Source: Membranipora membranacea (Eukaryota > Bryozoa > Gymnolaemata > Cheilostomatida > Membraniporidae). Taken from it: a stretch of DNA of 64,000 nt. Location: the NCBI GenBank assembly GCA_914767715.1, contig OU612067.1:7070001-7134000 (forward strand), read 5' to 3'. Positions 1 to 11,270 of the stretch are shown one piece after another. The position numbers and the translations under genes are program-made. The notes under the pieces are model-generated. The model made no database searches and had not been told where the DNA came from. It saw nothing but the letters and a program-made list of their open reading frames with translations. Each line of letters starts with the position of its first letter. Position 1 is the first letter of the stretch.

Positions 1-3000
1 AGATGTCTACAGATAACAACAAACACCAAGCAAAGAAGGACAGGAAACAGCAGAGGGGGAGCTTTAGAGATATACTACATTATATCGAGGTACGATCATG
101 CAGCAATGAGGGAATAGAGTAGGGTCCTATTTCATATATATATATATATACCCATATATGAGTATAGACTCAGATGTATTCATATGAGTATACATGATGA
201 GTATACATGATGAGTATACATGATGAGTATACATGTATATGATGGGTATAAAGTATGAGCAGAGACTATAACCATAGTGGCTGGTGTGAGTATATACCAA
301 AGACAAAGACAATAATAAGCCTAGCCAGGACTGTATCTAGAACATAAGCTTAGCATTTACACACGAAAAAGTAGAACAGCAATGGTAACATCATTGATTT
401 GCAGTCCATGTCTTTCTTGATAACTTGATCTATTTTGATCAGAATTTCAGTTTGAAAAATGCAATATGTTCAGATGCTTGTCATGATAAAGTCGACGAGA
501 TTTTGCAATAAAATGCAAAAAAGACTAACATCAGATTGATCAAGACAAGCTGCTGAATCTATTGCAATTTTCCAACTGTGAACCAGTTATCAACAGAAGA
601 CTATATACGGTGTATGCTGTAAGGTGTCCTGTCTAGGTATATAATTATTAAGCCTATGTTATATACTCATATCAGGATTTGTTAAACACAACATCTGAGC
701 TCCCCTGCTTACCAGATTATAAACGTTGTCCTGTCGTTAAGTATCTTCTCCCTCTTTTTAATGCCTCCAAATATACTGCTGATGTAGTCACTGGGTGACC
801 AGCATGTGGTGGAATCACTTGGAACTTGCCATAGATTCCTCCAGTTATGATAACCTGTTCCTAGTCGTCCGTGGATTCTGTCCTAAACATCAGGCGATTA
901 GGGCTAACCTCACCTGATAGCGTTAGATCAGGGAGTTTGGTACTGCTCCTAACTCCCTGGTTAGATATGCAAAGTGATGGATATAAGCAAATCCTGAAGA
1001 GTTGTCCCCTCTCTGAACATATACGTCAATGAGTGGGTAACTCCCTATATTTTTCACACAACTTCATTTGTTCATCTTCTTTTGAATGGTTTGCAGCAAG
1101 GATTTAGAAACTAAGTTTGAAGCAATGAATGAAAAGGGAGTGCATTGTTTGGAGCTAGATACAAAGCAATTGTTTTAAAACCCAAAATCACTGAAACGAG
1201 ATAAGGGAATCTCATTTACAATCGCCTTAGGAATTTAAAAATTGATCTTCAGAACTATTAAAATGAGAAAGTTGAAGGGTATGTTATTTCTTATACAAAG
1301 GGAAGTACCAAGTGAACAAGAAGCCCATACTTTTTAGGGAGTAGCTGGTACTTACTTGATACTTACTTAATACTAGAAGAGTAATCGCATCTTCTAGTGA
1401 AGGTTCCAGCGATGTTTCAGGCTCGTCTATCAGTAATCGGTCCGTGTCATATATCGTTTCAACAGATTTTCACTTTTTGGTAGCTTGATACTATATTTTT
1501 ATGTTGTAGGATGGAAGTTTTAAGGATATAAACTGTAAGTTTGACACAGAGACTTTATATATAGACTCGTGGGCCAGGAAGAGACAGTATGATAGTCTAT
1601 GTAGTAATCTAGGATCTGGTATGAATGTACATCTCAAGGTTGGTAGTCTGAAAACTCAAATATGTGAAATGTTTGTAACGGGGTGCTGTTTTCTTATCTT
1701 AGATGTATTCCAGCAAGAAGAAACATTGTTCTTATTTTAAATACTATGTTGTGATACGGCCATACTGAAATCTTACACATGTAACAGAGCTCTAGCCTCC
1801 TTTTTTTTATCACCAGTTAAAATAACATTTTGCAACATCATTTTCACTGCTCTCAGGCAATCAGATCAAGTTTCTGAAGCAATGCTCTGTTCTCAGCACA
1901 AGTGCAGAAAGGCTGGAAATGTTCTTTCATACACTGATGACATGTCAACCTATTAAATCGACTTTTATCATTCCCCATAGCTATCTCGTTTCTGTGTATG
2001 CAGAGAGCCTTGTACTCACTGGGTTTGATCACTTGTCGTTTTAGGAGAATCTACTATTGAGGGAAATATTTGGGCTCGGTGCACCGATACCAGACGGCTT
2101 ACCTAGTACAAAACTGAGTAAAAACGATCGCGTAAGTACCCTGTACTCCATGAGTGCTCAGATTAGCCCAGAATACTTCAGATGTGATTAGCAGTGCGGA
2201 TAGAGGGGAGGGGGGGGGGGGGGTGCAGACAGCATATTTGATCTGATTACCAGGTGCCCATGTCTTATAACAGGTCCAAGTTTGATCACCTCGAGATGCC
2301 TTTGAAGCGGGAGTTTTCATGCCTTAGATAAGTCACCGTTCTCTCTTGATTGTATAACACATGGTGTATTATAATTCAGGTCCAATACGCTGTGAACCCC
2401 ACCCCTCCCCTTAGCTAGACACCCCATAGCTAGCCACCTTTAATTACAAAAGACCATGATTTGTTCATTCTGTCTGCATAGGAGGCTCCTCCTCCCCCGC
2501 CCTCACATTCACCATCCATATTGTCACTAAGACCGGACCATACCTAATCAGTCACAGAGATCTCGATGTTACCCTATGAAGGATGTTACCCGATCTTATT
2601 TATTGACCAGCAGTCACATAAAATGCTGCTTAGATTCTACTCATCATGAATTGATACGCTTAAGTTATATCGACCTCTAACTCCTTGGATCAACCAATTT
2701 GCCTGCCTTCAGAGTGTGAGCCGCCCCTGGCTAACCAGTAGAATAGGAACGATCGGAATGCGGGCAAATTGGATCATTCAGTATTGTATGTTTGAGTAAA
2801 TGTGACCAATTCACGATTTCACCTGTTACTTGAATTAATAGCAGAATTTATGTATGTATGTATGTATGTATGTATGTATGTATGTATGTATGTATGTATG
2901 TATGTATGTATGTATGTATGTATGTATGTATGTATGTATGTATGTATGTATGTATGTATGTATGTATATATGTAAGTATGTATGTAGCTTTATTTCGACC

Positions 3001-3403
3001 ATGGAACCATTTAGATGCGGAGACATTCAAAATTTCCATTATAGATCTTCTGGTATAAAAAAATGGAGAGAGCGTCAAAAGTAAAAACAAAAATTGTAAA
3101 GATCTTAACAGGCATCCCATTAATGGATCAGAGGGGATTTCGCCCTGAGTTGAGTTCTGGTTTGGGGCTTTGTTATTGATGATTTGCACCCATGTGATGG
3201 GCGCGCTGAAAGTGATGGTATGCGCCTTTAGATCAGTTCATGCAGACTATGATTGTAGGATCTTTTTGTTCTTGATATCTGTTTGAATCTGATTATAGTT
3301 TATATTTTTTCTATAGAGGCTGTATAATCAGGCTGCATTCAAGGCCAGAACACAGGTGAGGCAGAAGTTGAGAGATAAAAGAATGGCTAAGCTTTCAGGA
3401 TAG
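1..3403 (+). CDS. IFRD1: IFRD1/2-like protein, 3' part only (four exons)
   Basis: C-terminal part of an interferon-related developmental regulator (IFRD/TIS7/SM20 family), a HEAT/armadillo-like protein linked to transcription and ribosome control. Exons: about 1-89, 1510-1638, 2045-2131 and 3317-3403 (stop TAG), all phase 0 with good gt/ag sites. The pieces read RKQQRGSFRDILHYIE, then YIDSWARKRQYDSL with LGSGMNVHL, then LLREIFGLGAPIPDGLP, then RLYNQAAFKARTQVRQKLRDKR. These follow the order of the vertebrate IFRD C-terminus (FRDVL, YIDCW, LGSGMQYHL, FELGPP, LYNSAAFKARTKARSKCRDKR). Family match is from memory of the IFRD C-terminal signature. The gene starts left of the window, so its N-terminus and promoter are not visible. 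IFRD1 versus IFRD2 cannot be decided; invertebrates often have a single gene. Confidence 0.85.
184..235. repeat. 13-bp tandem repeat, four copies
   Basis: Four exact copies of ATGAGTATACATG lie in the first visible intron of the IFRD-like gene, next to an AT dinucleotide run at about 135-160. Confidence 0.9.
2849..2986. repeat. (TATG)n microsatellite
   Basis: A nearly pure TATG tetranucleotide tract of about 138 bases in the last intron of the IFRD-like gene. The apparent MYVC/THIY open frames across it are products of the repeat, not genes. Confidence 0.95.
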
Positions 3404-3688
3404 TATAACTCATATTACTCATTTTGTTATTCATCAAATGATACATGATACACCAGTTTAAACAAATTTATTAAGTTTTGTTCAGAGATTAAGGTTTTCA
3501 TTAGACATAAAATACTGCCTCTCATTCCTGAAATGTTTTGAAATGTTTGAATGGGATTGACGATGACCCGGTTTTGATATAATAGCTGGATGAAGAATGA
3601 AAACGTTGAGTTATATGCTATGGCAGTGAATGTAAAATGTCAGTTTTCTTATATCAAATTTGATTGGTCAGTGGTTCCTCTAATGGTC

Positions 3689-3694
3689 AATAAA
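3689..3694 (+). terminator. Polyadenylation signal AATAAA of the IFRD-like gene
   Basis: AATAAA lies 286 bases after the IFRD-like stop codon on the same strand. It is the first canonical signal seen there, so it is the likely 3' end. Confidence 0.4.
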
Positions 3695-6180
3695 AGGATT
3701 TCCCACAAGATTAAACAAAGTTATTAATAGAAGACAGATTATATTTGTGTTGTCGCTGATACTAGCTGACTCTAACACCGACACTGAAATAACAAATTTA
3801 GGCAATTGTCTTACCATGTTAACAGCGGAAGTTGTTGTCTGAGCCATGCTTGCATCAGGGAGGATGGGATGCTCCCTGCTTGCATAGGCTAAGAGAACTG
3901 CAAAACCATTCAATGCTTGACTTGAATTGGAAGCGATTTTGCCTGATTGAAACAACTACTAGAACGAGGCAATTTTTCTTTAAAATTTAAAAATGATGCG
4001 TTTTCCATATTTTTGTCTCAGATTACATCAACATACTGAGATATTATTTTGGGACCTGTGATATCATATGAAGCGAAATCACTGCTACTAGTAATGACAT
4101 AAACATGTATGATATGGCTTAGGGAGTTCATTGGCAGCATTTAAATCCTAAATACCCATATTAGGTCTATGTATATATCTAAACATAACAATGTTAATAA
4201 ACACATAAAAAGCTGGAAGGTATGACGATAGTTCTAGTCAGCAGTTTTTAGAGCTCAGCCGTATGAGCATTTTTTATTAATTATACGGGTCAAGATACCC
4301 GACCTATAAAACGATTGTCAGCGCACAAGGCAGGGTAATTATTTCTCAGAACAGGTTATTTAGATATTTTTTCACAACTGAAAAGTGCCTTTTTCAGGCG
4401 CATAACAGTTTACAATCTGATGATGCTTGTTTTATTTCTTGGTTGAGTAATGAAGCTTAAAGTTGGTCAGGCCCATGATTGTCATTCAGCCTTCCAGTGA
4501 ATGTCCTACCAATCCATCATGTTATGGTATAATTTGTGATCCAAACAATCAATCAATTCAACAATTTACGTGAAGTAGAAAGGTATATCATCATTGTACT
4601 AATGTGTAACTTACTTTAAATTGAATTGTAGTGAAGCCAGGACAGCACTGCTGTGTCGCATTCCTCACTAGTTCTTAATGTGATCTGCAGGTTTATAAAG
4701 TTGCGACTCAATATTAGAAATAGACTGAGTCTGACTGGCAACACCATGATAACTTCCCTTTGTACTGCAATTTAAAGGCTGTTTGCAACAACTTTTGCCC
4801 AGTTACTGTATTAATGCTTAGTCTGGATATTTGGCTGTTGATTGATTGATTACTAAGGGATGCCACAACAATAACATGGAGGTCTCGCTCTCTCTGCTAG
4901 CAGAGATCAGATGGTGATTTCTATGCCAGAGTTCATGACGCCTGCTTAGTGACAAACAACCATGTTTCATGTCTAAACCAAGTAGTTGAATGGCGTACAA
5001 CCGACATGTGCTCCCACTAGGGGGTTTGAGAGGTGTAAGGCAGCTCGCCTGTGGGGGCTTGCAGCGACAAGACACAGTTGTCATGTACCATCAACCATAT
5101 GTGATTGGCCTGTTGTAATTGTCTGTTATCTTTTTTTCGAGTATGTTTCCTGTAGTCTCCATAGATTGTATTACGGTGAAAAAAATACAGGGAACAAACT
5201 TATTTTCTGTTCTAATCCTCACATTAATTTCTTCTTTTCCAGTAATCTGACATAAGCTTAGATGACATCACATCATCATCCGGACAAGAATGTTCCTCAA
5301 AATGTGGGAGAAATCATACAATAACAATTTAAAAAAATATCAATCAAATTAAATAGACTACTAAACCAATTAAGGCCAGGTGTTAGTGTAGTGTAGTATC
5401 ATTCAAATTTATTTTTAATTCAATTTTTTTCGGATTGGTGATGAGTGTAGTGATGTTTGGTAATTAATTAAGGCATTAATGGAACCACACCGACAGATTG
5501 ATTACCATTGAGTATTAGTTAGACATGACATGATATCATGATGACTGCTGAGTTGAAATGAATGGTTTTAAAGAATTCACAAACCTTAGACGAGATATAT
5601 GTGACAATGAATAAATTGGAAAGAGATGGGCAATAACTAGGACCACATGGTGTTGCAAGGTTGTTTTTGAGCACAGTCTACAATGCTACATGTCTAGTCT
5701 ACAATGCTTCATGTACCCTTTTCAGCGATGTTGGCCTCGATAACATTAAAATGATTTATTAATCAAAATATAAAGAAAAATGTTACTCATATCAAGGATA
5801 ATAAATCAATTTACTCAAAAGTCCTTGCCCATAGGGTACGAGCCACTGCAAATTGGATGCAATGCAATTATTTAAAGCGTGAAATGGAGTCACACCTATA
5901 GGCCAGGTCAATTCTTCCTCGTTTGGATACACATTAGTATAAAACAGTCCAACAGATTAAATAAATTAAGCAGAAAACTATGACTGTATGACTATGACGT
6001 ATTTAGTATCTTTGGTGGTACTTAGTTATTAAAACCAAGTATGTAACATTTAGGGCTTATAAGCCCATCCGGTAGAACTTCCTTGTGGTGTGTACCTGTG
6101 TTGGGTGGGGCGGCTTATAACTGCAGTAGTGTGACTTTTGATACATACATAGATGCACATGCCATTAGTTTGGCTATCAC
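3695..6180. other. Intergenic, no convincing gene
   Basis: Lies between the IFRD-like gene and the membrane-protein gene. I see only AT-rich sequence and one minus-strand segment with good splice borders (3942-3815) that encodes about 42 residues, with no partner exons found. A poly-G-rich run at 6464-6479 and a fragment matching CTAG-type mini-transposon ends (near 6372-6394) are just downstream. Confidence 0.5.
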
Positions 6181-6184
6181 TGTT

Positions 6185-6706
6185 GTCGACGCATTGTGGT
6201 AAATCAAGTAGAGGAGCTCGAGCATAGGAGGATCTAAAGTCAAAATATTAGGACGGTGAGTATTACTTTATTGACAGAGATTGATATTCTTATCCAGGAC
6301 CAGTTGCAATTAAAAATTAAAATGCTGCAGAAGGTGACTTGATTCCCAAATTTTGCAATAGCACTCCGTCACCGCAGAGGGAACAAACTTGTTCTAGCAG
6401 AAACCTACAAACTATTCTTATTACGTCGGCTTATTATTAATCAATTTGAGTCTGCTAGTAGTCGGGGGGGGATCCCGGGGTCAAAATCAATGTTGAAAGT
6501 CTAAAAGCTGAGTTCCTTACAGTATCGAGTAGAAGTGTTATTTTTTTGTATTCTACCCTCAGAACAGGAATCACAAGGGGGGTTTTATGGAATTTCACAC
6601 ATGTTAAACAGGGGGACAACTTTTTCCGTAATCAACCTTTCAGTACATATCTTTAATGGGCATCGAGCATACTATCTGTATTTACACATACCTGTGACCT
6701 TTACAG
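6185..6706 (+). promoter_or_regulatory. Probable 5' UTR exon and intron of the 656-aa membrane-protein gene
   Basis: A strong donor (acg|gtgagtatt) occurs at 6255/6256. A pyrimidine-rich acceptor ending in ttacag occurs at 6706, four bases before the start codon at 6711. An untranslated first exon spliced directly upstream of the ATG explains why the coding frame begins there. The transcription start itself is not visible. Confidence 0.4.
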
Positions 6707-6710
6707 GTAA

Positions 6711-8681
6711 ATGGGAGACGAAGCAGCGGGATGTTTCAGCTGTTGTGTAGAGGCAGAGGGGGATGACTGTATTGAAGCCATCGCGTCGGGAGCAATTTGC
6801 ACAGCTGACGGAGAGCGGAGGCAGCCGACCACATTGCAATCCAAACTAGCTGCCGCATTCTTTGTGATCAATTTTCTCCTTACACTGGTCGATGCAGTTT
6901 TTGGAGGGATTTCAATTCATGATACGTTACAAAAATTCAGAGAAAGCAACCAATCGATAGTGGGAACAACAGAGAATTATGCAATTTTTTCTAACACAAC
7001 AGAAAGCATTCTGCTGAGTCCCACGACCACTCCCCGAAACTCACTCATCTCAAATTTGTCTATTCCAACAGACGTACCCGTCACCTCAACGTATGCTTCG
7101 ATCAGTTCTGTTCTCCCAGAAGACACCACCTCTTCTGCAGTAAGCACTGATGATGGAAAGAGCGGCCTTACCATCTGGGTTTCCTTTTACGTTGTGTTCT
7201 GTGTGATTTATCTGCCTTTTGAGACTCTAATGGTTATTTACATGTTGTTTGGGTTTAGAAGCCTTGTTTACAAATGTAGGCGACGCCAAAGAAGCAAGCA
7301 GACCAGCAACAATGTAGATGGAGCAGGTATGAATCACATTGGAAATAAACATGAAGAATCCGTTGATTCTCAAGAATTATCAATGAATTGTCCTGAGGTT
7401 GAAAATGGAAGCTCTTGCAATCAGGGCTATACCGAAGACATTACAAAAACCACTGAAGACGAAAATAACTCTGCTGTTGCCGAAACATCAGATGCCGTAT
7501 TCAGCCCTAATAGGGAAGAAGAAAATATGGCAGCATCAAAGCACAATGGTAGCGAAGATGAGGAATGCAATGAATTAGCCACTCAGCATCAAAATGTAAG
7601 CATAAATGAGCCAGAGGTAAACCTGCAAAACCAAGAACCGAACAATATGGAAGATTCACAACGAATAACTCAGCACAATCTACAACAACAGTCATTCCAG
7701 CCCAGTCCACAAATTCTCAACATAAACGCCAGTGATCCCTCTCTTCCTCAACTCCAACAAGCCTTGGATTTACAGAGATCTCTCTCTGCCTCCTACATAC
7801 CCGCAGTCGCTCAGAACATAGCACAGTGGACACAAGCCCAACACCCTTATGTGCCAAACCTCGGTCAGTGTGATATCTTTACTTTGAATGGTGGCATTGG
7901 ATACAATTCTCAAAATACGCCTTACGATCCGATGAACTACCATAATATCATAGGGACAAACCAAAGTGGACACCATAACTTGCACGATAGTGGACAGTGT
8001 GGCATATTTGTTTTGAATAGTCACATGATAAACCATCCTGACAATAATCAGCCAGCACAGCCTTACAATCCGCAGCCTTCACTCCCTTCAATGCCTGGTA
8101 TACATGATGTGGAGGAGAAAATCGAAAATGAGGAGGACATGGACTTGGGATGCTTCGACAGGGATTGTGGATGTTTCAGCACAAATGATGATTTGAAAGA
8201 AATCCCTATAGAATTTATGTTGCTTTTTGAAAGCATTTTACTCAATATGATGTCGTATGGTCAGCTCGCCTTTTCGCAGTCGTCTTACACCAATAGACAA
8301 ATATATATTGAAGGTTTGAACATCGCCGAAACATCTGGAGTTATAGTGACCACTTCTGTTGTAACCTACATTCTTACCTTTGGTCATTTGTTTAAGGCTA
8401 GAAACAGGTTGAAGGTAGGATTTCGAGGCTGGAAACCATGGATGAAATTTCTATTTCGCTTTGTTGAGTTTTTCATGTCTGGAATTGCAATGACGTCTGC
8501 GATTATGGTTCTGAGGGTAGCGACTGGAGGCAGGCTGTACATATTTTCGGGAGGACTTTTCTACTCAATTTTTTTATGGTCGTTGATAAGCCATGCTGGT
8601 ACCTTGCTCTTGCTGACAGAAAAGGGAAGAATTATCTTAATCTGTATCTTGGATTGCATTTGCAGTGGCAACAAAAAATGA
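6711..8681 (+). CDS. Unrecognised multi-pass membrane protein, 656 aa
   Basis: I do not recognise the family. The single open frame encodes: a Cys-rich N-terminus (CFSCC, about 8-12); a first membrane segment at about 46-67; a Ser/Thr-rich loop of about 85 residues with three N-glycosylation sequons (near 80, 95 and 115), so probably extracellular; a second membrane segment at about 153-180; a basic patch (CRRRQRSK); about 300 polar Gln/Asn/Glu-rich residues likely disordered in the cytosol; then a C-terminal 160 residues with four or so more hydrophobic segments. Inside the disordered part the motif GQC(D/G)IF(T/V)LN occurs twice, about 60 residues apart, and a GCF..C.CF cluster precedes the C-terminal membrane block. 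The coding region lacks introns, unlike every neighbour. It ends just inside the duplicated segment. Confidence 0.75.
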   Translation: MGDEAAGCFSCCVEAEGDDCIEAIASGAICTADGERRQPTTLQSKLAAAFFVINFLLTLVDAVFGGISIHDTLQKFRESNQSIVGTTENYAIFSNTTESILLSPTTTPRNSLISNLSIPTDVPVTSTYASISSVLPEDTTSSAVSTDDGKSGLTIWVSFYVVFCVIYLPFETLMVIYMLFGFRSLVYKCRRRQRSKQTSNNVDGAGMNHIGNKHEESVDSQELSMNCPEVENGSSCNQGYTEDITKTTEDENNSAVAETSDAVFSPNREEENMAASKHNGSEDEECNELATQHQNVSINEPEVNLQNQEPNNMEDSQRITQHNLQQQSFQPSPQILNINASDPSLPQLQQALDLQRSLSASYIPAVAQNIAQWTQAQHPYVPNLGQCDIFTLNGGIGYNSQNTPYDPMNYHNIIGTNQSGHHNLHDSGQCGIFVLNSHMINHPDNNQPAQPYNPQPSLPSMPGIHDVEEKIENEEDMDLGCFDRDCGCFSTNDDLKEIPIEFMLLFESILLNMMSYGQLAFSQSSYTNRQIYIEGLNIAETSGVIVTTSVVTYILTFGHLFKARNRLKVGFRGWKPWMKFLFRFVEFFMSGIAMTSAIMVLRVATGGRLYIFSGGLFYSIFLWSLISHAGTLLLLTEKGRIILICILDCICSGNKK

Positions 8682-11270
8682 TGGCTTTGCAGTGCGAACA
8701 GTTTTTTGTGAGGCCCATATATATATGTATATTTATATTGTATATTCCTGCCTCCTCCCTGTTCGCTTATCTATCATATTCATTTTTTTCTATGTTCTTT
8801 ATTTTCTTCTGTACAACAAGCTACCCAGCTCGATCCGTACAAATTTGTAATACTAACACAGTTTTGCAAACAAGTTAAACCAGTTAGTCATTACATTCTA
8901 CCAAGTTACATCTGTTGCAGTATATATAATAATGATGTATATAATTATAATGTTTGTTTCTAGTGTGTTTTTGGTGAACTTCATATTATGATTGATTTTT
9001 GTATTGGACTTGAATAAAACTTCTTTGGTGTCAGGAACTGGTCACATCTATACTCTATGCAATAAATTAAATGCTCATACATCATACACATACAGGGCAG
9101 TAGTTTAAAAAAATGGTATGGGAGGCAAAAGTTCGAGGCGAGTCCAAAGCATCAACACTAAGTTCCTTCCTGAACGATTTCAGGCATGTAAAACGTAAAT
9201 GGAAGTCTCAAATGAGCTGATTCTGACATTGAATATTCAATTATAGCACTTTTAGTCCACTCTAGGGAAGCCAGAGCGTCCCCGCCTCTCCTAGAACTAC
9301 AGGCCTGACATAGGTCATATATAACTGCCTGGAACCTTGACCTTTCAAAGGCTTGTATCGATCTTTCGATACATATAAATGTTTTGTTTTTTGACTTTAA
9401 ACTAACAACTAGAAATAGCTGAAATAACTGATTTGTTTAGTTTCTGCGTTCTGGATTTTGTCCTCTGACACATATGTCTTTCGACCCGCCTTTAGTGCTG
9501 AAGAGTTGATAACTGGGTGAGATCGGTTAGAGAAGATATTATCCATAGCAGTTCTGGACAAGGTATAAATGAATTTTTTGATCAGACAAATGGTACTACT
9601 AACCACACCCTCAGGCTTAAGCTAGCAATATCGCAGTTTCTGATGGCATTATGAATACAAAACCATGATATGACATGCCAATTGTCTAACTGATTCCTTA
9701 GCCATTCATTTACTTACGTCCCGCATCCATCCGCATGCTGTAGTGCTTGGAAACCCTAACATACAGCCCTGTGGGCTTCACTTATATATCTGACAGATCT
9801 GGTTATCTCAGCATAGAAGTGAACAGCAGTTTATACACGTAATATACACTTGGATTCAGTAATCACACCTGTTTTGTTTGCTTCGGTAAATTCCGTATTT
9901 ATATTTCATAGTTGGACTTGTAAAGGTTTGATCACTTTAAATTTCATGCTTTTAAAGGAAAGACTAAACGCACTAACCAATAGGATTGGTGGAAAAATTT
10001 ACAAAATAGGTGTTTGGAACATTATCATGTGACCGATGTGTGCTGTTAGAAGTAAAGTTTAAAATCAAATGTCAAAAGCCAAATGAGTCTGCATTGAGAA
10101 TCAGCTTGAGATTAAATAATTGCTGTTGTATGTTGTCGTTGGATAATGTCAGCGTCGATTGTAGACCCATGAACGAGTTAGTTGTTACAGGAATCTGGTA
10201 TTTTCCACACAGATGCTGGAATATCAGTTGTGCTCATGTTTCCAAACTGCATGGCTACCATCTGCTTAACTAGAAAGTTGAAATAGAATCACATTATTAT
10301 AAATAAATCGTCCGACATAAAGAAAAAAACAGTCATAATGCTATGGTATTGTGATCAGTAATTTCAAAACTTTGCCAACGTTTAGGCTCTGATACAAGCA
10401 AGAAAGTGGAGCTTATGCCAGATCATGATTCAGAGTTGTCCCCACACTACTGAGAGAAGTTTTCAGTAGAGGGGGCAACTCTAAATCGAGGCAAACCCGA
10501 TCAAACTTTATCACTGCTTAGCTTGGAACCCTCTCTGTTGGAACTCACAGGAGGACCAACTTGGTCATACTCTCATTGATGTTGTTGACAGTAGGTATTG
10601 AATGATCATCTATGACAGGCAGCGATAAATTTATTTTTAAAGAAATGAGTTAATAAATAAAACCGATGTGAATAACAGCAGAAGATAATTTTATGCCAAT
10701 CGAAGATGAGATCGGTTCGGTCATCTCATCCCTGACTCGGTGAGAGCGATGAATATATCACGCGAGTGGAGCTTTCTCAAGCGATTAAACTACTGTTTGA
10801 AATATGAAATACCGAATGTCATGGGAGTCTTAAATTCTGTAAGCACACGTAAGAGCTAGATCCAATTAGCCCGCATTCGTGCCGTTCCCATTCTACTGGT
10901 GAGCTGCCGGACTCTTGGCGGCTGTAAATTCCAAATGCAGGCAAGTTGAATTGTATTTGATCTACACCTAAAAATGCTGAGAATTTCAGTCTACGGCGGT
11001 GTTTACTTTTTTCTGCTACCTGTAACCCGCTACATTGTACATTGGGATTCACATGTACTTACTTCCAGAGATCGTCTGAACGACAACTGAGTTGAGTAAT
11101 GTGAAGGAGTCTCTCTCAAAGGTAGCAGTCATCATACCAATGTCTATATCATAATTATATGTGTCTAACATGAAGCATCCCACTCTCAAACTACCCACCA
11201 GAATAAGGTCAGCTAAAATGAAGAATAAAATATAATATATATGATGATATGAGATGTGTATTAAATGGTC
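8682..11270. repeat. Segmental duplication, copy 1 (3' block)
   Basis: This block reappears almost base for base at about 19079-21620 (offset about 10380). It contains the 3' UTR of the membrane-protein gene, a region with no evident gene (9031-10177), and exons 4 and 3 of the first ependymin-related gene. Identity is near complete from about 8900 to 10840, then lower toward exon 3. Confidence 0.9.
9013..9018 (+). terminator. AATAAA signal of the membrane-protein gene
   Basis: Canonical AATAAA 332 bases after the stop codon at 8681. An identical copy in the duplicated segment lies at 19396-19401 without any coding region before it. Confidence 0.5.

Noticed and set aside
326-511. Apparent terminal exons ending EKVEQQCLKN... 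and DEILQ on the plus strand
   Set aside because: Splice phases could be made to fit, but the IFRD-like frame continues correctly from 89 to 1510, so this stretch is intron.
2835-3189. Open frames across the TATG repeat (MYVC..., HTYI...)
   Set aside because: They are translations of a tetranucleotide microsatellite and carry no domain.
10010-10273. Plus-strand 87-aa frame, repeated at 20233-20655
   Set aside because: It is the complement of ependymin exon 4 plus flanking DNA; conserved only because the region is duplicated.
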